The position numbers and the translations under genes are program-made. From Euryarchaeota archaeon UBA105 (GTDB taxonomy: Archaea > Thermoplasmatota > Poseidoniia > Poseidoniales > Thalassarchaeaceae), in the NCBI GenBank assembly GCA_002496905.1, contig DALV01000008.1, forward strand, positions 1 through 21,308: a stretch of DNA of 21,308 nt, read 5' to 3'. Below, one piece after another: positions 1 through 6,124 of this stretch; within the stretch, counting starts at the first letter, position 1, and each line of letters opens with the position of its first letter. The notes under the pieces are model-generated. The model was not told the origin of the DNA. It ran no database searches and saw nothing but the letters and a program-made list of their open reading frames with translations.

Positions 1-1
1 T

Positions 2-1597
2 GGAAATGAAGGGGCTATCTGGCATTATACAGACCAGACTTGGTGGAATCGAACAACAAGTTTCACTGAAAACCTGCGTGATGTTGACTTTAACGGAGCT
101 GATGATGGATTGGCTGTTGGTAATGCTGGAACCATACTTGCTACAGATAATGGTGGCACAACATGGGATTACAGAGAGGCTCCAGATCCAGAATCTTCAA
201 TCGTTTCTGTATCTTACTTCAATCCTTATCGCATGTTCGCAGTAAGTGATTCTGGGCAGATCATATACTCAACAACCCCTGGTGGATTTGAATGGCAATT
301 AAGAGAAATTGAATCTGCAGGTTACAATACAACACTTGGGATTGACATTTCTTCTATTGATGTAGTCTCATCCTCAAGAATTCTATTTTCTGGACCAAAT
401 GGATATCTAGGGTTGAGTCTTGACCAAGGCTTGAATGTTGAAAAAAATATACTACCTTCAGGAGTAAATACCTCATTCAATGATCATGCAATGTTCGACT
501 ATGTGTCAGGAATAGTAGTTGGTGATTCAGGAGTTATCCTGTTTACTGATAGAGCAGGGGAAAACGAAGATATTGGCTTCGAAATCCCCGATTACAATAA
601 TTTTGGAGAGTTCGTCGAATATGCAGATGATATGCTTTTATCTGGATTTATTGCAACAATTAAAATCGTTTTATTCGGAATAGCATTAGGATTTATTATC
701 GGTTTAATTCTAGCAATGATGAAAACAGCACCTACATCTCTCAAAAATTTACTAGAACGTTATCCAACACGCCAAATCAAAGGGCTTGGAATAATTTGCT
801 TAGTGTTTGCACTATGGTTAATCTATTCTGGCCTCAGAAGGTTCCCTGATTTACAATTAAACGGAATAGAGTACATTTTCACCCCAGTTGGTGATCCAAG
901 GGGATTTGCGATGTTTGGCCTTGGAGTTGCAATTTTTGTTATTTCAATACAATTTGTATTAGCAGATGAAAAATTATCTGGACCATTGTTCAAAATTCGA
1001 CCCCTAAATTCGATAGCAACCGTCTACACAGATTTTTTCCGAAATACTCCATTAATTGTACAATTTATGTTCATTCACTTCGGAGTGAGATTGGGAATGA
1101 GAATTCAAGAATTAATGGAAGGTACATTTGGCGATCCAGGCATTGATGGAATTGACTACTTCTTCTATGGTGAACGGGCTTTCTTAAGTGCAATATTCAC
1201 TCTAGGGCTAAATTCTGGAGCATACCAATGTGAGACAATCCGAGGTGCTATATCAGCTATACCATCAGGTCAAATGGAGGCTGGTAGGAGTATAGGATTA
1301 ACCTATATTGGGACAATGCGATTGGTTATAATGCCACAAGCAATTAGAATTTGTATACCGCCTATCGGTAATGAGATGGTGAATTTGGTATTGAATTCTT
1401 CACTTGCGATGGTAATTGGTTATTCTGAACTTTCAAGACAAGGGAAACTGATGATTGCGACCACTTTCCAAATATTTTCTGCCTGGGGATTGGTTATGAT
1501 ATCTTATTTTGTAGTCACATGGACACTTGCCTTACTTCTTCGAAGATTAGAAGAGAAAACAAAAATCCCAGGGTTGGGAATTTCAGGGGGTTCTTGA
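2..1597 (+). CDS. Amino-acid ABC transporter permease fused to an N-terminal YCF48/BNR-like propeller segment (5'-partial)
   Basis: The reading frame is open to the left edge of the window, so the start lies upstream; the first in-window start codon (TTG at 110) is not a credible start. Two parts are visible. Nucleotides 2 to about 560 encode beta-rich repeats of the YCF48/BNR type (GLAVGNAGTILATDNGGTTW, later VVGDSGVILFTD), a fold expected to be extracytoplasmic. From about 605 the protein is a HisM/GlnP-type permease: a first membrane helix (GFIATIKIVLFGIALGFIIG), the FFRNTPLIVQFMFIHFG segment, then the EAA loop at about 1255-1345 (IPSGQMEAGRSIGL, VIMPQAIR, PPIGNEMVNLVLNSSL) that docks on the ATPase. 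Two extra hydrophobic helices (about 785-985) lie between helix 1 and the FFRNTPL segment, as in larger Aap-type permeases. The ATPase gene follows with no gap. Substrate is inferred to be polar amino acids from family only. A solute-binding domain could lie upstream, outside the window. Confidence 0.9.
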   Translation, partial: GNEGAIWHYTDQTWWNRTTSFTENLRDVDFNGADDGLAVGNAGTILATDNGGTTWDYREAPDPESSIVSVSYFNPYRMFAVSDSGQIIYSTTPGGFEWQLREIESAGYNTTLGIDISSIDVVSSSRILFSGPNGYLGLSLDQGLNVEKNILPSGVNTSFNDHAMFDYVSGIVVGDSGVILFTDRAGENEDIGFEIPDYNNFGEFVEYADDMLLSGFIATIKIVLFGIALGFIIGLILAMMKTAPTSLKNLLERYPTRQIKGLGIICLVFALWLIYSGLRRFPDLQLNGIEYIFTPVGDPRGFAMFGLGVAIFVISIQFVLADEKLSGPLFKIRPLNSIATVYTDFFRNTPLIVQFMFIHFGVRLGMRIQELMEGTFGDPGIDGIDYFFYGERAFLSAIFTLGLNSGAYQCETIRGAISAIPSGQMEAGRSIGLTYIGTMRLVIMPQAIRICIPPIGNEMVNLVLNSSLAMVIGYSELSRQGKLMIATTFQIFSAWGLVMISYFVVTWTLALLLRRLEEKTKIPGLGISGGS

Positions 1598-2344
1598 ATG
1601 GAAGATGTAGTTCTCTCAATTCGTGATTTACACAAGATTTACCCCGGAGGTGTTCATGCAGTTAGAGGAGTCGACTTCGATGTTCATGAAGGAGAGTCAG
1701 TAGCGATAATTGGATCTTCGGGTTCGGGAAAATCTACTGTTCTTCGATGTATTAACAGATTGATTGAGCCCACAGAAGGTGTAATTGAATTACGAGGGCA
1801 ACAGATAAACTCGCCTAGTGCAAATGTAAACGAGGTAAGAAGTAGAATAGGAATGGTTTTTCAGTCATTCGAATTATTTTCTCATTTGAAAGTATTAGAC
1901 AATGTAACTCTAGGTTTACGGCACGTTCGCGGAATGAGTAAATCAGAGGCAGAAGAAGTAGCTATAGACGTAATAGAGAGAGTCGATATGCTTGAGAGAA
2001 TAGATGCCTATCCTGGTAATTTATCAGGTGGGCAAAAGCAACGCGTTGCGATTGCTAGAGCGTTAGCAATGAAGCCAGAAGTCATCCTGTTCGATGAACC
2101 TACAAGCGCATTAGACCCAGAGTTGATCGGTTCTGTTTTGAAGACGATTCGAGGGTTAGCTGAGGAGGGCATGACGATGGTTATTGTCACTCATGAAATT
2201 AATTTCGCTAGGGATGTTGCGGACAGAATCGTCTATTTAGATCAGGGCAAGGTAGCCGAAGAAGGGCCTTCTTCAATAATCAACCAGCCAAAGACTGAGC
2301 GACTGCAGAGATTCCTCTCTTCGATGCATGAGGAAAATGTCTGA
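1598..2344 (+). CDS. glnQ: Polar amino-acid ABC transporter ATP-binding protein (GlnQ/HisP family)
   Basis: This is the cytoplasmic ATPase that powers the adjoining permease. All nucleotide-binding motifs are intact in the 248 residues: aromatic A-loop Tyr15, Walker A GSSGSGKST (39-47), Q-loop around Gln89 (VFQSF), signature LSGGQ (142-146), Walker B VILFDEP (162-168) with Glu167, D-loop SALD, and switch His199 (VTHE). Length and the FELFSHLKVLDNVTLG stretch are typical of the amino-acid (PAAT) subfamily. The ATG begins immediately after the TGA of the permease gene, with a G-rich stretch (GGGGG) a few bases upstream in the permease C-terminus, so translation is probably coupled. The gene ends 3 bp from the stop of the convergent glutamate dehydrogenase. 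The symbol is a family label; the exact substrate (glutamine, glutamate, arginine or another) cannot be read from this sequence. Confidence 0.96.
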   Translation: MEDVVLSIRDLHKIYPGGVHAVRGVDFDVHEGESVAIIGSSGSGKSTVLRCINRLIEPTEGVIELRGQQINSPSANVNEVRSRIGMVFQSFELFSHLKVLDNVTLGLRHVRGMSKSEAEEVAIDVIERVDMLERIDAYPGNLSGGQKQRVAIARALAMKPEVILFDEPTSALDPELIGSVLKTIRGLAEEGMTMVIVTHEINFARDVADRIVYLDQGKVAEEGPSSIINQPKTERLQRFLSSMHEENV

Positions 2345-2347
2345 TTT

Positions 2348-3703
2348 CTAGATCATTCCTTGTGCGGTCATTGCATCTGCAACCTTGAGGAAGCCAGCGA
2401 TATTTGCACCCGCAACATAGTTTCCTTCCATACCGTATTTTGCGGCAGTCTCGGATGCTTGTTTGTGGATATTCACCATTATCGCTTCAAGCCGTGAATC
2501 TACTTCTTCACGTGTCCATGAAAGTCGAAGTGAGTTTTGGCTCATCTCCAACCCAGAAGTTGCTACACCACCAGCGTTACTGGCCTTACCAGGGGCAAAC
2601 AAAATTCCATTTTTGTGGAATACTTCAACCGCTTCTGGTGTACAAGGCATGTTTGCACCCTCTGCGACTGCAATTACGTTGTTGTCAACTAGCATTTGGG
2701 CTTCCTCCCCATTAACCTCGTTTTGAGTTGCGCAAGGTAGAGCGATGTCTACATCAACCCCCCAAAGGCCATTAAGAGCAGGTTCAGGTTCAGAAGGATT
2801 GAACGCCACTCCTTCAAAATTATCTGCGTATTCCTTGATTCGGCCTCTACGGTTATTCTTCAAGTCCATAATCCAGGCTAATTTTTCTCTATCAATTCCA
2901 GACGGGTCATGAATCCAACCTGAGGAATCTGACATAGTGACTGGAATTCCTCCAAGGTCGAGTACCTTTTCGACTGCAAATTGAGCAACATTCCCACTTC
3001 CACTAATCGAAACTTTGGCTCCCTCAAAGGATTTGCCTTGAGTGGCCAACATTTCTCTAGCGAAATATACTGTACCATAGCCCGTAGCTTCCGGTCTAAT
3101 TAGAGAACCACCGTACGCAAGTCCTTTACCAGTCAGAACACCTGTGAATTCGTTTTGCAATTTCTTGTACATACCGAATAAATATCCGATTTCTCGACCA
3201 CCTACTCCAATATCGCCGGCAGGAACGTCACAATCTGCACCAATATGCCTCCACAATTCAATCATGAAAGACTGGCAAAAGCGCATTACTTCTTGGTCAG
3301 ATTTACCCTTTGGATCAAAGTCTGAGCCTCCCTTACCTCCTCCCATTGGGAGTTGAGTAAGGCTGTTTTTGAACACCTGCTCAAAGGCTAGAAATTTTAG
3401 GATTGATTGATTGACCGAAGGATGGAACCTTAGTCCGCCTTTGTATGGCCCAATAGCGCTATTCATTTGGATTCTAAATCCACGATTTACCTGTAGTTCA
3501 CCATTATCATCATACCAAGGCACCCTGAATTGAATAATTCTCTCAGCCTCTACTACAGATCTTACAGCTGGTAGATATTCAGGATGTTGCTGAATAACAG
3601 GGCCAAGACTCTCCAATACCTCCTCAACCGCTTGATGGAACTCTGGTTGATTAGGATCTCTTGCAATTACGCTATCATATACTTCTTTCATCGTCTTATC
3701 CAT
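2348..3703 (-). CDS. gdhA: NADP-type glutamate dehydrogenase
   Basis: Catalyses reversible reductive amination of 2-oxoglutarate with ammonia to glutamate, in the cytoplasm. It shares long blocks with the bacterial GdhA family as in E. coli: IGPYKGG, RFHPSVN, SILKFL, PMGGGKGGSDFDPKGKS with catalytic Lys124, PAGDIGVGGREIGYLFG with catalytic Asp164, SGSGNVAQ nucleotide-binding loop (about 234-241), ALPCATQNE, AVAEGANMP, and the ending NYVAGANIAGFLKVADAM. The 451-residue length fits the hexameric NADP class. A GTG three codons upstream (3712) is possible, but ATG at 3703 has GGTGA five bases ahead and gives the MDKT-like N-terminus seen in E. coli (MDQT). Cofactor choice is inferred from the closest family, not proven. 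It faces an amino-acid ABC transporter, which fits a role in nitrogen or glutamate metabolism. The strong resemblance to bacterial enzymes suggests lateral acquisition. Confidence 0.96.
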   Translation of the reverse strand: MDKTMKEVYDSVIARDPNQPEFHQAVEEVLESLGPVIQQHPEYLPAVRSVVEAERIIQFRVPWYDDNGELQVNRGFRIQMNSAIGPYKGGLRFHPSVNQSILKFLAFEQVFKNSLTQLPMGGGKGGSDFDPKGKSDQEVMRFCQSFMIELWRHIGADCDVPAGDIGVGGREIGYLFGMYKKLQNEFTGVLTGKGLAYGGSLIRPEATGYGTVYFAREMLATQGKSFEGAKVSISGSGNVAQFAVEKVLDLGGIPVTMSDSSGWIHDPSGIDREKLAWIMDLKNNRRGRIKEYADNFEGVAFNPSEPEPALNGLWGVDVDIALPCATQNEVNGEEAQMLVDNNVIAVAEGANMPCTPEAVEVFHKNGILFAPGKASNAGGVATSGLEMSQNSLRLSWTREEVDSRLEAIMVNIHKQASETAAKYGMEGNYVAGANIAGFLKVADAMTAQGMI

Positions 3704-3737
3704 TTGGTTCACCGACGTTGGTATCCGATTCTCTAGT

Positions 3738-3770
3738 GTGACACCGGACGCTTCGGCGACCGGAGGTCAC
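3738..3770 (-). promoter_or_regulatory. Composite inverted repeat in the gdhA leader/start-site region
   Basis: On the plus strand the elements read GTGAC (3738-3742), CCGG (3744-3747), CGC (3749-3751), loop TTCG, GCG (3756-3758), CCGG (3760-3763) and GTCAC (3766-3770). All three arm pairs are perfectly complementary, separated only by an A/AG bulge and an A-A mismatch. The element lies 35-67 bp upstream of the gdhA ATG, downstream of a TATA-like sequence. It could be a 5' leader hairpin or a dyad operator overlapping the transcription start. Structure is seen directly; function is inferred. Confidence 0.55.
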
Positions 3771-3787
3771 CTTTTCAATGGTGTGCC

Positions 3788-3795
3788 TAAATATA
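3788..3795 (-). promoter_or_regulatory. Candidate TATA box for gdhA
   Basis: On the minus strand the sequence reads TATATTTA, the best archaeal TATA-like match in the gap upstream of gdhA. A start about 25 bp downstream (near 3764) would give a leader of roughly 60 nt. No separate BRE was clearly recognised. Confidence 0.4.
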
Positions 3796-3803
3796 CTGTT
3801 CAG

Positions 3804-3822
3804 ACTGCCCCGTAGGGGCAGT
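3804..3822 (-). terminator. GC-rich perfect hairpin just after the HD-domain gene
   Basis: Arms ACTGCCCC and GGGGCAGT pair over 8 bp with a GTA triloop on the plus strand. It begins 7 bp beyond the TAA of the HD-domain gene, the right place for 3'-end formation or mRNA stabilisation. The following minus-strand bases (CTGAACAGTATATTT) lack a clear T-run, so classical termination is uncertain. It also lies just upstream of the gdhA TATA candidate and might act there. Confidence 0.45.
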
Positions 3823-3829
3823 ACTGAAA

Positions 3830-5146
3830 TTAACCAAAGAGATATCTTTCAGTCAATTCTGCAACCGATTTCTCATAGCCCGAGAGAGTCATTACGTATA
3901 CCACGGCTTGGCTAACTTGTCTCTTTTTTAGTGCATCAGCGATTGGAGTGTGCTCACTCATCTTTCGAGTCTTACCATCATCTCCAATAATTCGAATATC
4001 AACTGCATCCATTCTAGGCTCAGATAACAAGAGTTTGACACTGGGCACATCTATTGCAACATATCCGGGGTCGAGTCCTGCTCTATGCGCTAAATCATCC
4101 TCAACCTCTCTTCTCTTCTTCGAACTATTGGCGATTTCAATTAATTGCTCAATTTGGGATTCTGATAAATCACCCTGTCTTCTACTAGTGGCAACCTTAA
4201 GCATCTGACGATATTTTAGTCGCCGCATCATATCTCTGGAGTAATCACCCGCTTCGTAAAGTGCCTGCCAAATCTCGGCATCGACACTCCTCTGCATATC
4301 TTTTGGTTCTGGTAGCGAATCCTCTGAACGCTCCACGGCTCTACTAAGCATAACTTCCGTAACTCTTGTTACACGGTGGAAATACACCGCGCTATACATT
4401 AAACCTCTAGCAAGTAACATTCCTTCAAGAGAGGCAAGTCCTCCTTCTTCTACGGCAATGTCCCCTCCATGTCTTCTGAGACATGAAATCAATCGATGAT
4501 GATCCACGATTCCGTGCGTAACTCCTGTAAAATGGGAATCCCGTAGTAAGTAATCCATCTGATCGCAATCTACTGGCCCGTGGACCAAATGACCGAGGGT
4601 TTTGTCCTCTGTCACCAAGTCTTCCTTCCCATCGGTCCAGGATAGTAGGGTTCTCTCGGAGCCCTTTGCATCTGGACCTCGGATTAAACTTGCAACATCT
4701 TCGGGTTCAATATTGTAAGATTCTAGAATATCTGGAATTCTTTTTCTATTTTCGACACTAGACTCTTCGGCTTCTCGTAAAACATCGTATTCACCAAGAA
4801 TTATTCCTTCGGTAATTGACATGTGATCGAGCCCTCCCCTTTCATGCAAAATATGTTCTAGGGTGTGAGAATATGGTCCATGGCCGACATCGTGTAACAT
4901 GCCAGCAACTTGCACCAAGGTCTTTTCAGATTCATCTAAGGACATTGCATCCGCCATCATCCCACCTACGTGTGATACACCGAGCGAATGTTCGAAACGT
5001 GTATGGTGAGCTCCGGGGAATACCAGATGAGCAAGGCCCAATTGTTTGATGTGGCTTAGTTTGTTCATCTCTGGAGTAGATAGCAATTCTTCTCTGACTC
5101 CATCAAGAGAAATTTGCCCATGTATCGTGTCGTTGATGACCTTCAT
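3830..5146 (-). CDS. HD-domain phosphohydrolase (COG1078, dNTP triphosphohydrolase-like)
   Basis: A metal-dependent phosphohydrolase of the COG1078/YdhJ type, related to dGTP/dNTP triphosphohydrolases and SAMHD1. Counting from ATG at 5146 (438 residues), it opens with the family N-terminus KVINDTIHG, followed by KQLGLAHLVFPGAHHTRFEHSLG (metal His53), MLHDVGHGPYSH (His85-Asp86), and HGPVDCDQMDYLLRDS (Asp193/195/198), so the HD metal site looks complete. The frame is open to an ATG at 5266, but those extra 40 residues are Ser-rich, unlike the family, and overlap an AT-rich promoter; GGGTG precedes the ATG at 5146. The likely role is control of dNTP pools or nucleotide clean-up, inferred from family only. 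It is divergent from a ribbon-helix-helix regulator and shares its upstream region, so regulation by that neighbour is plausible. Confidence 0.88.
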   Translation of the reverse strand: MKVINDTIHGQISLDGVREELLSTPEMNKLSHIKQLGLAHLVFPGAHHTRFEHSLGVSHVGGMMADAMSLDESEKTLVQVAGMLHDVGHGPYSHTLEHILHERGGLDHMSITEGIILGEYDVLREAEESSVENRKRIPDILESYNIEPEDVASLIRGPDAKGSERTLLSWTDGKEDLVTEDKTLGHLVHGPVDCDQMDYLLRDSHFTGVTHGIVDHHRLISCLRRHGGDIAVEEGGLASLEGMLLARGLMYSAVYFHRVTRVTEVMLSRAVERSEDSLPEPKDMQRSVDAEIWQALYEAGDYSRDMMRRLKYRQMLKVATSRRQGDLSESQIEQLIEIANSSKKRREVEDDLAHRAGLDPGYVAIDVPSVKLLLSEPRMDAVDIRIIGDDGKTRKMSEHTPIADALKKRQVSQAVVYVMTLSGYEKSVAELTERYLFG

Positions 5147-5244
5147 GACACACCCTGCACGATTCCGAGATAACCACCCCCCTTCAACTGAACTGCTAGA
5201 GATGGATGGTGAAACATCTGAGAGATTGGAGAAGATTCGTGTAA

Positions 5245-5252
5245 CTTTATAG
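5245..5252 (-). promoter_or_regulatory. Candidate TATA box for the HD-domain gene
   Basis: The minus strand reads CTATAAAG, about 100 bp upstream of the preferred ATG at 5146. A start near 5220 would give a leader of about 75 nt. This supports the shorter gene model, because the longer one would place its first codons across this element. Confidence 0.4.
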
Positions 5253-5255
5253 TAT

Positions 5256-5287
5256 TTGTATTTCAATTGTATTTCATTTGCAATACG
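5256..5287. repeat. Tandem 11-bp-period direct repeats in the divergent promoter (candidate operator)
   Basis: TTGTATTTCA occurs twice exactly, at 5256-5265 and 5267-5276, separated by one base. A degenerate third copy (TTGCAATACG, 6 of 10 matching) sits in register at 5278-5287. The array lies between the TATA candidate of the HD gene and a TATA-like TTTAATAC ahead of the regulator gene. One-turn spacing on the same DNA face suits cooperative binding by ribbon-helix-helix dimers, such as the product of the adjoining gene. The repeats are seen directly; the operator role is inferred. Confidence 0.5.
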
Positions 5288-5331
5288 TTTAATACCCTAA
5301 GGCTTTCTCACAGGCTTAGGAGGAAAGTGGA

Positions 5332-5697
5332 GTGGCAGGCCAAAGCCCTATGATTTCGTTAAGAATTCCAGAAGACTACTTGCTCGAACTTGAGCGCAGG
5401 GTTGGATTCGATGGAATGAGAAACAAGTCTGATGTTATTCGAGAAGCCATTAGGAGACACTTGGCGACACCTGCTTTTTCTTCCGGCACCCGCATCGAGG
5501 TAGAATTAGGTCCTGACCTGAGTGTTCGCTTGGACGACTTTTGTCGAATACATGGAGAACAACCGGATGTCGTCCTAAGATATGCAGCGCGCGAACACAT
5601 AGCGCGCTCCTCTACTGACGATGCAACAGTCGACGCGGTGCTAAGTAAGCGCCTGGAAGAGCTTCGTGCTCGATTTGACGATTCGACTGAACAATGA
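5332..5697 (+). CDS. Tandem ribbon-helix-helix (CopG/Arc-like) DNA-binding protein
   Basis: A 121-residue probable transcription regulator. Residues 7-44 form a classic ribbon-helix-helix: strand MISLRI, helix EDYLLELERRV, a turn with NKSD, and helix VIREAIRRHL. Residues 54-92 repeat the pattern (strand RIEVEL, helix DLSVRLDDFCRI, turn, helix VVLRYAAREHIA), so one chain may form an intramolecular RHH pair. The charged tail (98-118) is probably helical. It lacks the NikR-type ACT domain and metal-binding His/Cys set, so a nickel-sensor assignment is not supported. Start is GTG at 5332 behind a strong AGGAGG (5318-5323) with 8-bp spacing. The divergent HD-domain gene and the tandem repeats between them are the obvious targets, including autoregulation. 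The target and signal are unknown. Confidence 0.82.
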   Translation: MAGQSPMISLRIPEDYLLELERRVGFDGMRNKSDVIREAIRRHLATPAFSSGTRIEVELGPDLSVRLDDFCRIHGEQPDVVLRYAAREHIARSSTDDATVDAVLSKRLEELRARFDDSTEQ

Positions 5698-5707
5698 GGT
5701 GAGAGAC

Positions 5708-5932
5708 ATGGGTGAGAATGGGATGCACTCAAACTCCGCGGGGGGGCGGCAAAGTCGCCCCTCCGCACAAACTTCTACTCGAGCAATCCTTACCGTAGGA
5801 TTCAATGGTCTTCGAAAAAGAGCAACACTATCCAACGCAGTAGGTTACTCGCCCTCTGACGCACCTCGAAAAGAGAGACCAAACCTTTCAACACGTAGCC
5901 GACATCACGATCTAGAGAATCGTGAAAATTGA
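5708..5932 (+). CDS. Possible small protein of unknown function (74 aa)
   Basis: An ATG at 5708 preceded by GAGGTGA (5696-5702) opens a frame of 74 residues starting MGENGMHSNSAGG and rich in Arg, Ser, Thr and Asn. It begins 10 bp after the stop of the ribbon-helix-helix gene, so it could be its operon partner. Against this, the composition is low-complexity and no domain is recognised, and the DNA contains strong hairpins better explained by RNA structure or regulatory function. The well-placed ribosome-binding site is the main support. It may equally be untranslated. Confidence 0.25.
   Translation: MGENGMHSNSAGGRQSRPSAQTSTRAILTVGFNGLRKRATLSNAVGYSPSDAPRKERPNLSTRSRHHDLENREN
5738..5766 (+). 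other. Long GC-rich hairpin downstream of the RHH gene
   Basis: Left arm GCGGGGGGGCG (5738-5748) pairs with CGCCCCTCCGC (5756-5766): 11 bp with one G-T wobble and a 7-nt loop (GCAAAGT). It sits 41 bp past the regulator's stop codon and inside the doubtful small ORF. No T-run follows. It could be a terminator-like or stabilising 3' hairpin, or part of a structured RNA. Confidence 0.45.
5905..5925 (+). other. Perfect 7-bp hairpin near the end of the small ORF
   Basis: TCACGAT (5905-5911) and ATCGTGA (5919-5925) are exact inverted copies around a 7-nt loop, followed by AAAATTGAAA. With the hairpins at 5738-5766 and 5948-5970 it makes three stems within about 230 bp. A palindromic protein-binding site is an alternative. 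Confidence 0.35.
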
Positions 5933-5947
5933 AACTCAACACACACC

Positions 5948-5970
5948 GTCCCGCCCAATTCGGGCGGGGC
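5948..5970 (+). terminator. GC-rich hairpin, candidate 3' end of the RHH transcript
   Basis: CCCGCCC (5950-5956) and GGGCGGG (5962-5968) pair perfectly around AATTC; flanking T-G and G-C pairs extend the stem to 9 bp. It lies 15 bp past the end of the small ORF and about 155 bp before the helicase gene. A run of six T appears only at 6045-6050. The rest of this gap (5971-6124) holds AT-rich sequence with a weak TATA-like GTATAACC at 6021, a possible helicase promoter; nothing else was recognised there. Confidence 0.4.
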
Positions 5971-6124
5971 ACACCTAATTTCTTAGAGATTCAACTGGCT
6001 GAGCCTTTCTTGGCAAATCGGTATAACCTTCAAATTGCACAGAATTTTTTGCATTTGATTTAGTTCAAATTCCACCATAGATAAAGCCAATCTTCTTGGG
6101 CGGTCTATCAGCAGGTTGGAAACC

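Noticed and set aside
6..245. 79-codon plus-strand ORF at the left edge
   Set aside because: Overlaps the open frame of the propeller-permease protein in another frame and has no recognisable features.
2404..3356. ORFs opposite or out of frame with gdhA
   Set aside because: gdhA is unambiguous over the whole stretch; these are shadow frames.
5147..5266. 40-residue N-terminal extension of the HD-domain protein
   Set aside because: Ser-rich, unlike the family start, overlapping AT-rich promoter sequence; the family N-terminus begins at the ATG at 5146.
5318..5328. AGGAGGAAAGT resembling a conserved RNase P RNA segment
   Set aside because: It is explained as the ribosome-binding site of the RHH gene; no other RNase P RNA landmark was seen nearby.
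5332..5697. NikR nickel-responsive regulator
   Set aside because: Only the ribbon-helix-helix fold matches; the C-terminal ACT domain and metal-binding His/Cys residues are missing.
5376..5835. Minus-strand ORFs opposite the RHH gene
   Set aside because: Composition is typical of antisense frames, and the plus strand has a clear RHH protein with a strong ribosome-binding site.
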